Source: Chloroflexota bacterium
GTDB taxonomy: Bacteria > Chloroflexota > UBA6077 > FW602-bin22 > JACQUS01
NCBI GenBank assembly: GCA_016210125.1
Contig: JACQUS010000023.1
Coordinates: 1-6,807 of the forward strand
Direction of reading: 5' to 3'
Length of the DNA stretch: 6,807 bases
The translations under genes were made by a program, and so were the position numbers. Numbering within the stretch: position 1 is the first letter of the stretch; each line of letters begins with the position of its first letter. A model generated the notes under the pieces. The model was not told the origin of the DNA and searched no databases. It was given only the letters and a program-made list of their open reading frames with translations. Shown here in pieces: positions 1 through 6,417 of this stretch.

Positions 1-9
1 AAGCCGAGG

Positions 10-36
10 TCTGGCGCATGTTTGGTTTGCGCCAGA
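10..36. repeat. Perfect 9-bp inverted repeat (hairpin) near the window start
   Basis: The left arm TCTGGCGCA (10-18) and right arm TGCGCCAGA (28-36) are exact reverse complements, separated by a T/G-rich 9-nt loop (19-27). A G-T pair (9/37) could extend the stem. No run of T follows the right arm, so it does not look like a classical intrinsic terminator. It could be an operator-like dyad, an mRNA hairpin at the end of an upstream gene (one frame stops at 39-41, just past it), or chance. The structure is directly visible; the role is unknown. Confidence 0.5.
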
Positions 37-127
37 TGTAGCGCAGGCTTCGGCCACGGGTCGCGGCACCACCGACGGCAGCGCCGTGGCGGCCGCGCCG
101 TCATCGGCGGCTCGGCAGCGCAGTGCG

Positions 128-157
128 GTGACGAGCCGGTAGGCACTGGGCTATACT
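128..157 (+). promoter_or_regulatory. Possible sigma70-type promoter before nuoI
   Basis: The hexamer TATACT (152-157) matches the -10 consensus TATAAT at five of six positions. GTGACG (128-133) matches the -35 consensus TTGACA at four of six, with an 18-bp spacer. It is one of the few A/T-containing patches in this GC-rich region. Initiation about 7 nt after the -10 would fall near 164, which would place the Shine-Dalgarno at the very 5' end of the transcript. That short leader is a mark against it. nuoI may equally be read from a promoter further upstream. Confidence 0.25.
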
Positions 158-162
158 GGACC

Positions 163-170
163 GGGGAGGT
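163..170 (+). promoter_or_regulatory. Strong ribosome binding site of nuoI
   Basis: GGGGAGGT contains the GGAGG core (165-169) six bases before the ATG at 176. This fixes the nuoI start at 176 rather than at the internal ATG at 209 (Met12). Confidence 0.8.
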
Positions 171-175
171 GGCGC

Positions 176-685
176 ATGCTTGGCGTGGGCGGCGGGATCG
201 CGCGCAGCATGCTGACGACGCTGCGCCAGTTTTTCCGTCCGGCCGTCACCGTCCAGTATCCCGAGGAGAAGCTGCCCCTCAAGCCGCGCTCGCGCGCCGC
301 TCTCGGCTTCGACGAGGACATCTGTATCAAGTGCGCGCAGTGCGCCCGCGCGTGCCCGCTCGGCCTCGTTGTCATGCGCGTGTCGCGCGGGCCGGACGGC
401 GAGCGCGTGCTGGACCAGTACGACATCGATCTCACCTACTGCCTCAACTGCGGACTGTGCGTCGAGGACTGCCCGACGGGCGCGATCCACTGGACACCGC
501 GCTACGAGCTGGCAGCCTACCGGCGCGAGGACCTGATCTTCACCCGCGAGCGCTGGCGGCAGGAGACTCTGGCCCGGCGCAAGGCGGCGGCGGTCAACCG
601 GCCGCTGCTGATTCCGCCCCCGTGGGGCCCGGTCACGGGGCGGAGCCGGCCACTGCACCCGCTGCCAGACATGGCGGTGGTATGA
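176..685 (+). CDS. nuoI: NADH-quinone oxidoreductase subunit I (two [4Fe-4S] ferredoxin-like subunit)
   Basis: This 169-residue protein is the peripheral-arm subunit that carries clusters N6a and N6b and passes electrons towards NuoB and the quinone site. Two CxxCxxCxxxCP motifs are visible: Cys50, 53, 56 and 60 (CIKCAQCARACP) and Cys89, 92, 95 and 99 (CLNCGLCVEDCP). All eight ligands are intact. The N-terminal part up to the conserved VQYPEEK (residues 26-32) would form the membrane-surface helix. The segment after the second motif (PRYELAAYRREDLIF) is also typical of NuoI. At 169 residues it is slightly shorter than the E. coli protein (about 180). The ATG at 176 is supported by a strong Shine-Dalgarno. 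Its TGA overlaps the nuoJ start by 4 nt. It is the first gene of the visible operon; nuoH is not seen before it. Confidence 0.97.
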   Translation: MLGVGGGIARSMLTTLRQFFRPAVTVQYPEEKLPLKPRSRAALGFDEDICIKCAQCARACPLGLVVMRVSRGPDGERVLDQYDIDLTYCLNCGLCVEDCPTGAIHWTPRYELAAYRREDLIFTRERWRQETLARRKAAAVNRPLLIPPPWGPVTGRSRPLHPLPDMAVV

Positions 686-1179
686 GCGATACGCTGCTAT
701 TCATCGCCTTCCTGCTCCTCGGCGCGCTTACGCTCAGCGCGGCCACGTTAGTCGTCACGACGCCGAAGATCATCCACAGCGCCCTGTTCCTCGTCCTGAC
801 ATTCCTGGGTATCGCCGGCATCTACGTGCTCCTGGCCGCCGAGTTCGTCGCCGGCGTCCAGGTGCTGATCTACGTCGGGGCCATCACCGTGCTCGTGCTG
901 TTCGCCATCATGCTCACCCACGGCCCGGCGACGCCGGCCAGCAACCCGGTCAATCGCCAGTGGGGCCTCGCCCTCGTAGTGAGCGGCGCGCTCTTCGCCC
1001 TTCTGCTGCTCGCCATCCAGGGCACTGCCTGGCCCGTGAGCAGCGCCGCGCTACCCAAGAGCACGATCGAGACCGTCGGCGTGCAGATTCTCACGACCTA
1101 CGTCGTCCCGTTCGAGCTGGCCTCGCTTCTGCTTCTCGCGGCGATGATCGGGGCCATCGTCATCGCCCGCGAGGGGTGA
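682..1179 (+). CDS. nuoJ: NADH-quinone oxidoreductase subunit J (membrane subunit, ND6-like)
   Basis: NuoJ is an integral membrane subunit of complex I, equivalent to mitochondrial ND6, that links the quinone-site end of the membrane arm to the pumping subunits. The 165-residue protein has about five hydrophobic helices (roughly residues 3-24, 30-52, 56-78, 94-112 and 141-162). The third carries the family signature: Glu54 just before it and YVGAI at 64-68, the region that forms a pi-bulge in known structures. The last helix contains the typical PFELASLLLL (143-152) followed by GAIVIA. The ATG at 682 overlaps the nuoI stop as ATGA and has only a weak Shine-Dalgarno, which suggests translation by coupling to nuoI. 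The frame is open far upstream, but that part is Arg-rich shadow of nuoI and is excluded. Confidence 0.96.
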   Translation: MSDTLLFIAFLLLGALTLSAATLVVTTPKIIHSALFLVLTFLGIAGIYVLLAAEFVAGVQVLIYVGAITVLVLFAIMLTHGPATPASNPVNRQWGLALVVSGALFALLLLAIQGTAWPVSSAALPKSTIETVGVQILTTYVVPFELASLLLLAAMIGAIVIAREG

Positions 1180-1185
1180 CCGCGA

Positions 1186-1193
1186 GAGGTGAT
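1186..1193 (+). promoter_or_regulatory. Ribosome binding site of nuoK
   Basis: GAGGTGAT matches eight bases of the anti-Shine-Dalgarno complement and ends directly before the ATG at 1194. The GG lies four bases from the start. It picks 1194 over in-frame upstream codons that would overlap nuoJ. Confidence 0.75.
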
Positions 1194-1505
1194 ATGGAGC
1201 TACGACTGGAGCACGTGCTGGTCCTGAGCGCGCTGCTTTTCGCCATCGGCGTGTACGGTGCGCTCTCGCGGCGCAACGCGGTGGCCATCCTGCTGGCCAT
1301 CGAGGTCATGTTCAACGCTGTCAACGTCGCCTTCGTTGGCTTCGCGCGCTTCGTTGGCCCTGAGCATCTGGCTGGACAAGTCTTCGCCATCTTCGTCATC
1401 ACCGTGGCGGCCGCCGAGGCGGCCCTGGCGTTGGCCATCGTGATGATGCTCTATCGGCAGCGGCGCAGCGTCAACGTCGAGGAGATCAACCTGCTGCGCT
1501 GGTAG
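1194..1505 (+). CDS. nuoK: NADH-quinone oxidoreductase subunit K (membrane subunit, ND4L-like)
   Basis: NuoK is the small three-helix membrane subunit (ND4L in mitochondria) between NuoJ and NuoN. The 103-residue length is standard. Helices fall at about 3-24, 28-50 and 60-87. Two buried glutamates essential for proton transfer in the family are present: Glu37 (in AILLAIEVMFNAVN) and Glu75 (in VAAAEAALALAI), corresponding to E. coli Glu36 and Glu72. The end, YRQRRSVNVEEINLLRW, resembles the short polar tail of other NuoK proteins. It starts 14 nt after nuoJ with a good Shine-Dalgarno and ends 7 nt before nuoL. The reading frame stays open upstream to 960, but that part overlaps nuoJ and is not NuoK-like. 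Confidence 0.97.
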   Translation: MELRLEHVLVLSALLFAIGVYGALSRRNAVAILLAIEVMFNAVNVAFVGFARFVGPEHLAGQVFAIFVITVAAAEAALALAIVMMLYRQRRSVNVEEINLLRW

Positions 1506-1512
1506 GTGGGGA
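1505..1512 (+). promoter_or_regulatory. Ribosome binding site deciding the TTG start of nuoL
   Basis: GGTGGGGA directly precedes the TTG at 1513 and overlaps the last base of the nuoK stop. There is no ATG or GTG in frame near the N-terminus, while the TTG gives the expected NuoL beginning (VEVAWIIPALPLATF). The site is G-rich but not a perfect Shine-Dalgarno. Confidence 0.5.
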
Positions 1513-3465
1513 TTGGTAGAGGTAGCCTGGATCATTCCGGCGCTCCCGCTGGCGACCTTCCTGCTCATCGTCGCCGTCGCCCGCTCTGCGCCGCGCCTGG
1601 CGCACGCGCTGGCCATCGCCGGGGTCGGTGCGGCCTGCCTGGCAAGCGTCGCGGTGCTCGCCGAGGTCGTCGGTGGGGCGCACGTCGAGCGCATCATGGC
1701 CTGGTTCCGCATCGGCCAAACCGTGTTCACCGTCGGCTGGGTGGTCGACCCGCTGTCGGCCGCCATGCTAGTCATCGTGACCACAGTCAGCCTGGCCGTG
1801 CATGTCTACTCGGTCGGCTACATGCACGGCGACGCCGGCTACGCGCGCTACTTCGCCTTCCTGAACCTCTTTACCGTGGCGATGCTCGGCATCGTGCTGG
1901 CGCCCACGCTGCTGCAGCTCTTCGTGTTCTGGGAGCTGGTCGGCCTCTGCTCGTACCTGCTCATCGGCCACTGGTACCGCAAGCCGGAGGCCGCGGCGGC
2001 AGCGAAGAAGGCGTTTCTGGTCACGCGCCTCGGTGACCTCGGCTTCCTCGTCGGCATCCTTATGCTCTGGACGGCGACCGGCACGTTCGTCCTCGCGGAG
2101 ATCGAGGCCAAGGTCGCGCAGCACGCGCTGGCGCCCGGCTTCCTGACGCTGGCGATGCTGCTGCTCTTCTGCGGGGCGATCGGCAAGTCGGCGCAGTTCC
2201 CACTGCACGTCTGGCTGCCGGACGCGATGGAAGGCCCGACGCCCGTCAGCGCGCTCATCCACGCGGCGACGATGGTCGCCGCCGGCGTGTACATGGTAGC
2301 GCGGCTGTTCCCGCTCTTCGAGGGCGCGCCCACGGCGCTGCTGGTCGTGGCCTACGTGGGCATCTTTACAGCCTTCTTCGCCGCGACCATGGGCCTGGTG
2401 GCGCACGACGTGAAGCGCGTGCTGGCCTACTCGACGATCAGCCAGCTCGGCTACATGATGGCCGGGCTGGGCGTGGGCTCGCTGGCCGCCGGCATGTTCC
2501 ACCTGTTCACGCACGCCTACTTCAAGGCGCTGCTCTTCCTGGCCGCCGGCAGCATCATCCACGGCGCGGCGACGCAGGACCTGCGCGAGATGGGCGGGCT
2601 GCGGCGGGTCATGCCGATCACGGCCATAACCTTCGCCGTCGGCGGGCTGGCGCTGGCCGGCGTGCCGCCGTTCAGCGGATTCTTCTCGAAGGACGAGATT
2701 TTGGCCAGCGCGCTGCACGCCGGGCAGCCGGTGCTGTTCGCCGTGGGGCTGGCGACGGCGGTGATGACCGCCTTCTACGTCTCGCGCGCCAGGCTACTGG
2801 CCTTCTGGGGCGCACCGCGCTGGTCGGCGAGCGCCGCGGGAAGCCCCGGCGGGAGTCGCGACCACGCGGGCCACGGTGGGTCGGCGGACGGCCACGACGC
2901 GCACGCCGCCGGCGCGCCGCACGACGCTCACGGCCACGGCGCGCCGCACGAGTCGCCGCCGGTTATGACCGCCGTGCTCGTGGCGCTTGGCATCCCAGCG
3001 GCGCTCGGCGGACTGCTCCTGGGGCCGGCTAGCGGCAACTGGTTCGCCCACTTCCTGGCACCGCTGGAGAAGCCCCTGCCCTTCGACCTGGGGCTGGCGG
3101 CGTCCGGCACCGCCGCCGCGCTGCTCGGGCTAGGGCTGGCCTGGCTGATGTACGGCGCGCGGGTGATCTCGCCCGAGGCGCTGGCCGCGCGCCTGCGGCC
3201 GCTGTACGTCGCCTGCTTCCGCAAGTGGTGGGTGGACGAGCTGTACGGCTTCATCGCCGCCCGTACCTTGCTCGGCCTGGCGCGCGCCCTGGCCTGGTTC
3301 GACCTCGAGGTCGTCGACGGGGTGGTCAACGCCGTCGGCGCGGCGACGCGCGCCCTGGGTCGCGGCGTGCGGCGGCTCCAGAGCGGGCAGCTCCCGGCAT
3401 ATGGACTGGCCATCTACGCCGGCGTCGTGGTCATCGCCGCGCTGGTGATGCTGGGGCCGCGGTGA
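1513..3465 (+). CDS. nuoL: NADH-quinone oxidoreductase subunit L (distal antiporter-like proton pump, ND5-like)
   Basis: NuoL is the largest and outermost proton-pumping subunit of complex I. The 650-residue protein matches family length (about 610-660). Proton-path residues are intact: Glu141 (FWELVGLCSYLLIGHW), Lys225 (GKSAQFPLHVWLPDA), His250 (SALIHAATMV), Lys301 (DVKRVLAYSTISQLGYM), His330, His334 and Lys338 (FHLFTHAYFKALLF), and Lys393-Asp394 (SGFFSKDEIL). The C-terminal part has the RKWWVDELYGF motif that opens the long lateral helix, then DLEVVDGVVN and a final transmembrane helix. Between about residues 435 and 485, in the loop before the HESP motif, lies a histidine-rich stretch with eight His from 451 to 479. 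The TTG start at 1513 is chosen for its position 7 nt after nuoK and the canonical N-terminus it gives. The stop lies 13 nt before nuoM. Confidence 0.97.
   Translation: MVEVAWIIPALPLATFLLIVAVARSAPRLAHALAIAGVGAACLASVAVLAEVVGGAHVERIMAWFRIGQTVFTVGWVVDPLSAAMLVIVTTVSLAVHVYSVGYMHGDAGYARYFAFLNLFTVAMLGIVLAPTLLQLFVFWELVGLCSYLLIGHWYRKPEAAAAAKKAFLVTRLGDLGFLVGILMLWTATGTFVLAEIEAKVAQHALAPGFLTLAMLLLFCGAIGKSAQFPLHVWLPDAMEGPTPVSALIHAATMVAAGVYMVARLFPLFEGAPTALLVVAYVGIFTAFFAATMGLVAHDVKRVLAYSTISQLGYMMAGLGVGSLAAGMFHLFTHAYFKALLFLAAGSIIHGAATQDLREMGGLRRVMPITAITFAVGGLALAGVPPFSGFFSKDEILASALHAGQPVLFAVGLATAVMTAFYVSRARLLAFWGAPRWSASAAGSPGGSRDHAGHGGSADGHDAHAAGAPHDAHGHGAPHESPPVMTAVLVALGIPAALGGLLLGPASGNWFAHFLAPLEKPLPFDLGLAASGTAAALLGLGLAWLMYGARVISPEALAARLRPLYVACFRKWWVDELYGFIAARTLLGLARALAWFDLEVVDGVVNAVGAATRALGRGVRRLQSGQLPAYGLAIYAGVVVIAALVMLGPR
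2911..2951 (+). repeat. 14-bp direct repeat inside the His-rich loop of nuoL
   Basis: GGCGCGCCGCACGA occurs at 2911-2924 and again at 2938-2951, exactly 27 bp (nine codons) apart, in the same reading frame. It encodes GAPHD (467-471) and GAPHE (476-480). This suggests that the loop grew by a short in-frame duplication. The repeat is exact in the sequence; the history is inferred. Confidence 0.7.
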
Positions 3466-3466
3466 C

Positions 3467-3473
3467 GGAGGAG
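3467..3473 (+). promoter_or_regulatory. Ribosome binding site deciding the GTG start of nuoM
   Basis: GGAGGAG lies in the nuoL-nuoM gap, five bases before the GTG at 3479. The GTG gives the usual NuoM N-terminus (PLLSAIIFLPALAAL). Confidence 0.8.
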
Positions 3474-3478
3474 TCCTG

Positions 3479-4936
3479 GTGCCGCTGCTGAGCGCGATTA
3501 TCTTCCTCCCGGCGCTGGCAGCGCTCGTGCTGGCGCTGCTGCCGGCGCGCGACCCGCGGACCTTCCGCAATGCCGCCGCGGCGGCGACCGGCATGACGTT
3601 TCTCCTCAGCCTCTGGCTCTTCGCGCAGTTCGACGTCAACAATCCCAGCCTCCAGTTCGTCGAGCGCGTGCCCTGGGTGCCGGCCATCGGCTTCGCCTAC
3701 CTGGTCGGCGTCGACGGGCTGAGCCTGCCGTTCGTCGTGCTGACGGCGCTGCTGAGCTTCTGCGCCGTCCTCGGCTCATGGCGTGTGACGCTGCGGCCGA
3801 AGGAGTACTTCGTCCTGCTGCTGATCCTCGAGACGGGCATCACGGGCGTCTTCGGCGCACAGGACCTGGCGCTGTTTTTCCTCTTCTGGGAGGTCGAGCT
3901 GGCGCCGATGTTCCTGCTGATCGGCATCTGGGGCGGGCCGCGGCGCGAGTACGCGGCCATCAAGTTCGTGCTCTACACGCTTGCCGGCTCGGCGGCGATG
4001 CTCGTCGGCATCCTCGTCCTCTACTTCGCCGGTGAGCCACGCACCTTCGCCTGGTCGGAGCTGGTCGGCCGGCAGATCGCGTTCGAGGTGCAGCTCGTCG
4101 TCTTCGTGCTGATCTTCTTCGCCTTCGTGGTCAAGCTGCCGGGCTTCCCGTTCCACACCTGGTTGCCGGACGCGCACGTGGAGGCCCCGACGGCGGTGAG
4201 CGTGCTGCTGGCCGGCGTGCTGCTCAAGATGGGCGGCTACGGCATCCGGCGGCTGCTGCTGCCGCTTGTGCCTGAGGCGATGCGCTTTTTCGCCCCGGCC
4301 CTGGCGCTGCTGGCCGTGGTCAACGTGCTCTACGGCGCGCTGCTCTGCCTGGCGCAGAGCGACATGAAGAAGCTGGTGGCCTACTCCAGCATCAGCCATA
4401 TGGGCTACGTGCTCCTGGGCATCGCCGCCCTGACGACCGTGGGGCTGGGCGGCGCCGTGCTCCAGATGGTCTCGCATGGCTTCATCACCGGGCTGCTGTT
4501 CCTGCTCGTCGGCGTGCTCTACGACCACGCGCACACGCGCGACGTCGGCCGCTTCGGCGGGCTGGTTCACCGCACGCCGGCGCTGGCCGTCGTGACGTCG
4601 CTCGCGGCGCTGGCGGCGTTGGGGCTGCCGGGCATGAGCGGGTTCGTCGCCGAGTACACGGTATTTGTCGGCAGCTTCGCGACCTTCCCGTGGCACACGG
4701 CGGTCTCGACGGTCGGCGTGCTGCTGGCGGCGGGCTACATGCTGTGGATGACCGAGCGCATCTTCTTCGGCCCGCTCAATCCGGAGTGGCACGACCTCGA
4801 CGACGCCCACCGCTACGAACTGGTGCCGCTCTGGGGGCTGATCGGCGTGATCTTGCTGGTCGGCCTCTACCCGCCGGTGGTGACCGACGTCATCGACCTG
4901 GGCGTGGGCGCGCTGACGCGCTGGCTGGGAGGCTAA
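3479..4936 (+). CDS. nuoM: NADH-quinone oxidoreductase subunit M (antiporter-like proton pump, ND4-like)
   Basis: NuoM is the middle antiporter-like subunit, between NuoN and NuoL in the membrane arm. The 485-residue length is close to family size, and the protein is hydrophobic throughout with a pattern fitting 14 helices. Key residues are present: Glu138 (FLFWEVELAPMFLLIGIWGG, like E. coli Glu144), Lys219 (VVKLPGFPFHTWLPDAH, like Lys234), Lys250 (LLKMGGYG, like Lys265) and Glu392 (GFVAEYTVF, like Glu407, which replaces the Lys of NuoL and NuoN). SDMKKLVAYSSISHMGYVLLG matches the broken-helix region. The glutamate in the last helix and the EAPTAVS variant distinguish it from NuoL and NuoN. 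It starts with GTG after a strong Shine-Dalgarno and ends 3 nt before nuoN. Confidence 0.97.
   Translation: MPLLSAIIFLPALAALVLALLPARDPRTFRNAAAAATGMTFLLSLWLFAQFDVNNPSLQFVERVPWVPAIGFAYLVGVDGLSLPFVVLTALLSFCAVLGSWRVTLRPKEYFVLLLILETGITGVFGAQDLALFFLFWEVELAPMFLLIGIWGGPRREYAAIKFVLYTLAGSAAMLVGILVLYFAGEPRTFAWSELVGRQIAFEVQLVVFVLIFFAFVVKLPGFPFHTWLPDAHVEAPTAVSVLLAGVLLKMGGYGIRRLLLPLVPEAMRFFAPALALLAVVNVLYGALLCLAQSDMKKLVAYSSISHMGYVLLGIAALTTVGLGGAVLQMVSHGFITGLLFLLVGVLYDHAHTRDVGRFGGLVHRTPALAVVTSLAALAALGLPGMSGFVAEYTVFVGSFATFPWHTAVSTVGVLLAAGYMLWMTERIFFGPLNPEWHDLDDAHRYELVPLWGLIGVILLVGLYPPVVTDVIDLGVGALTRWLGG
4927..4932 (+). promoter_or_regulatory. Ribosome binding site of nuoN, inside the end of nuoM
   Basis: GGGAGG lies in the last codons of nuoM, seven bases before the GTG at 4940. 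Its position within nuoM means that nuoN translation is probably coupled to nuoM termination at 4934-4936. Confidence 0.7.
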
Positions 4937-4939
4937 GCG

Positions 4940-6385
4940 GTGCTGCTGCTGGCCCCAGAACTGATCCTGCTGGCGACGGCGCTGGTCGTCATCGCCGCCG
5001 ACCTGCTGATGCGCCGCAAGCGCAAGGCCGAGCTGGCCTACGTCGCGCTGGCGGGCACCGTCCTGGCGGCCTTCGCCACCGTGCCGCTGGCCGGGCAGCG
5101 CGCCGTGCTGTTCGGCGGCGCGCTCGTCGTCGACCCCTTCGCCGTCTTCCTCAAGCTGGTGCTCCTGGCCACGACGGCGCTCATCATCTTGGCCTCGGTG
5201 GACCTGGTAACCGAGCGCACGCGCTGGCAGGGGGAGTTCTACGCGCTGCTCCTGCTGGCCACGCTCGGCATGCTGACCCTGGTCAGCGCGACGGAGCTAG
5301 TGACGCTCTACATCGCGCTGGAAGTGGGCACGATGGGCTTCGCCGCGCTGGTGGCCTTCCTCAAACAGCGCAATGCCAGCGCCGAGGCTGGGCTCAAGTA
5401 CCTGCTGCTGGCGGCCTTCTCCTCGGGCGTCTTGCTCTACGGCATCGCGCTGCTATATGGCGCCACGGGCAGCACGCACCTGGCAGTCATCAGCCAGCGC
5501 ATCGCCGCGCCGCTGACGATGAGCCAGCCGGCGGTCCTGCTGGCACTGACGCTGCTGGTCGCCGGCTTCGGCTTCAAGCTGTCGGCCGTGCCCTTCCAGA
5601 TGTGGGTGCCCGACGTGTACGAGGGCGCGCCGACACCGGTGACCGTCTTTCTGGCCGTGGTGTCGAAGGTCGCCGGCTTCGGCGTAGCGCTGCGCCTCTT
5701 CGCCGGGGCGCTCGGCCAGGCCGAGGGCGAGTGGACGCCGGTGATCGCCGCGCTGGCCGCGCTGACCATGACGGTGGGCAACCTCGGGGCGCTCGGCCAG
5801 GGGAGCATGAAGCGGCTGCTGGCGTACTCCAGCATCGGGCAGGCCGGCTACCTGCTCGTCGGCCTGGCCGCGGCGGCGAAGTCGGCGACGGTCGGCGCCG
5901 GCACGACGGGGGTGCTGTACTTCCTCGTGGCCTACGCCTTCACCAACCTGGGCGCCTTCGTGGCCGTCATCGTGTTCTCCAACCAGACCGGCAGCGACCG
6001 CATCGCCGACTACGCCGGGCTAGCGCGGCGCTCGCCCGGGCTGGCGCTGGCGCTGGGCATCTGCCTGCTCTCGCTGGTCGGCATGCCGCCGACGGCCGGC
6101 TTCGTCGGCAAGTTCTACCTGTTCTACACGGCCGCTGCCGAGGGCCTGGTCTGGCTCGTGGGCCTGGCGGTGGTGAACACGGCCATCTCGATGTACTACT
6201 ACATGCGGCCCATCAAGCTCATGTACCTCGACCCGGCGCCGAGCGCCGAGCCCGTCCGCACGACGCTGCCGCTCACCGCCGCGCTGGCCGGCGCTGTGGC
6301 GGCCGTCTTCGCCGTCGCCCTCGTGGCCGGCCCGCTGATCGACACGGCGCGCGGCGCCGCCGAGCTGCTGACCGTGCTGCGCTGA
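4940..6385 (+). CDS. nuoN: NADH-quinone oxidoreductase subunit N (antiporter-like proton pump, ND2-like)
   Basis: NuoN is the antiporter-like subunit nearest NuoK, with a role in proton pumping. The 481-residue length is typical of bacterial NuoN. It begins with GTG and the expected LLAPELILLATALVV helix. The proton-path charges are intact: Glu128 (LYIALEVGTMGFAAL, like E. coli Glu133), Lys213 (FGFKLSAVPFQMWVPDVYEG, like Lys217), Lys243 (VVSKVAGFG, like Lys247) and Lys391 (GFVGKFYLF, like Lys395). SMKRLLAYSSIGQAGYLLVG corresponds to the broken-helix region, and the end of the protein carries MYYYMRPIKLMYL followed by one last helix. It is the last nuo gene of the window, and no terminator hairpin is visible after it. 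Another frame is open through the whole gene; this reflects high GC and is not coding. Confidence 0.97.
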   Translation: MLLLAPELILLATALVVIAADLLMRRKRKAELAYVALAGTVLAAFATVPLAGQRAVLFGGALVVDPFAVFLKLVLLATTALIILASVDLVTERTRWQGEFYALLLLATLGMLTLVSATELVTLYIALEVGTMGFAALVAFLKQRNASAEAGLKYLLLAAFSSGVLLYGIALLYGATGSTHLAVISQRIAAPLTMSQPAVLLALTLLVAGFGFKLSAVPFQMWVPDVYEGAPTPVTVFLAVVSKVAGFGVALRLFAGALGQAEGEWTPVIAALAALTMTVGNLGALGQGSMKRLLAYSSIGQAGYLLVGLAAAAKSATVGAGTTGVLYFLVAYAFTNLGAFVAVIVFSNQTGSDRIADYAGLARRSPGLALALGICLLSLVGMPPTAGFVGKFYLFYTAAAEGLVWLVGLAVVNTAISMYYYMRPIKLMYLDPAPSAEPVRTTLPLTAALAGAVAAVFAVALVAGPLIDTARGAAELLTVLR

Positions 6386-6417
6386 GGGGCGCTGGCCGGT
6401 CGAATCGAGTTGTAGAA

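Larger units (their letters stand above)
1..175. other. Upstream region with no supported gene
   Basis: No protein is recognised in this stretch. Frame 2 is open from the left edge to a TAG at 140-142 and would encode a polar, Ala/Ser/Arg-rich tail. Frame 3 is open only to a TAG at 39-41 and would end in the peptide AEVWRMFGLRQM. Frame 1 has no stop but reads as Arg/Gly-rich shadow and runs on out of frame through nuoI. Either frame 2 or frame 3 could be the end of an upstream gene cut by the window edge. None shows the hydrophobic membrane end expected of NuoH, the usual neighbour of NuoI. On the minus strand a short frame is open from an ATG at 104 to the edge, without supporting evidence. 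Confidence 0.5.

Noticed and set aside
91..98. GCGGCCGC palindrome, which might suggest a cloning site
   Set aside because: An eight-base GC palindrome is expected by chance in DNA this rich in GC, and no vector-like sequence surrounds it.
22..681. In-frame extension of nuoJ to the left, giving a 385-residue protein
   Set aside because: The extra 220 residues are a shadow of nuoI (Arg/His/Ala-rich). NuoJ begins naturally at 682, where the ATGA overlap and length match the family.
1768..2718. Long minus-strand open frame opposite nuoL
   Set aside because: The product is rich in Arg, Gln, Glu and His with no hydrophobic core, as expected from the antisense of a GC-rich membrane protein gene.
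3776..4810. Long minus-strand open frame opposite nuoM
   Set aside because: It has the same composition bias as other antisense shadows and no domain. nuoM on the + strand explains the region.
1513..6385. Similarity between nuoL, nuoM and nuoN (LPDA.EGPTPVS-like motifs) as a possible recent triplication
   Set aside because: These are the ancient Mrp-antiporter-related paralogues found in every complex I, not a recent duplication in this genome.
4690..6417. Very long open frame running across the end of nuoM, all of nuoN and into the hypothetical ORF
   Set aside because: The translation is Arg/Gly/Ala-rich with no recognisable domain, and it lies out of frame with well-supported nuoM and nuoN. 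Its openness comes from high GC. Only the part from 6418 has normal protein character.
6386..6417. Possible terminator between nuoN and the hypothetical ORF
   Set aside because: Only short palindromes such as CCGG and TCGA are present, with no stable stem and no T-run.
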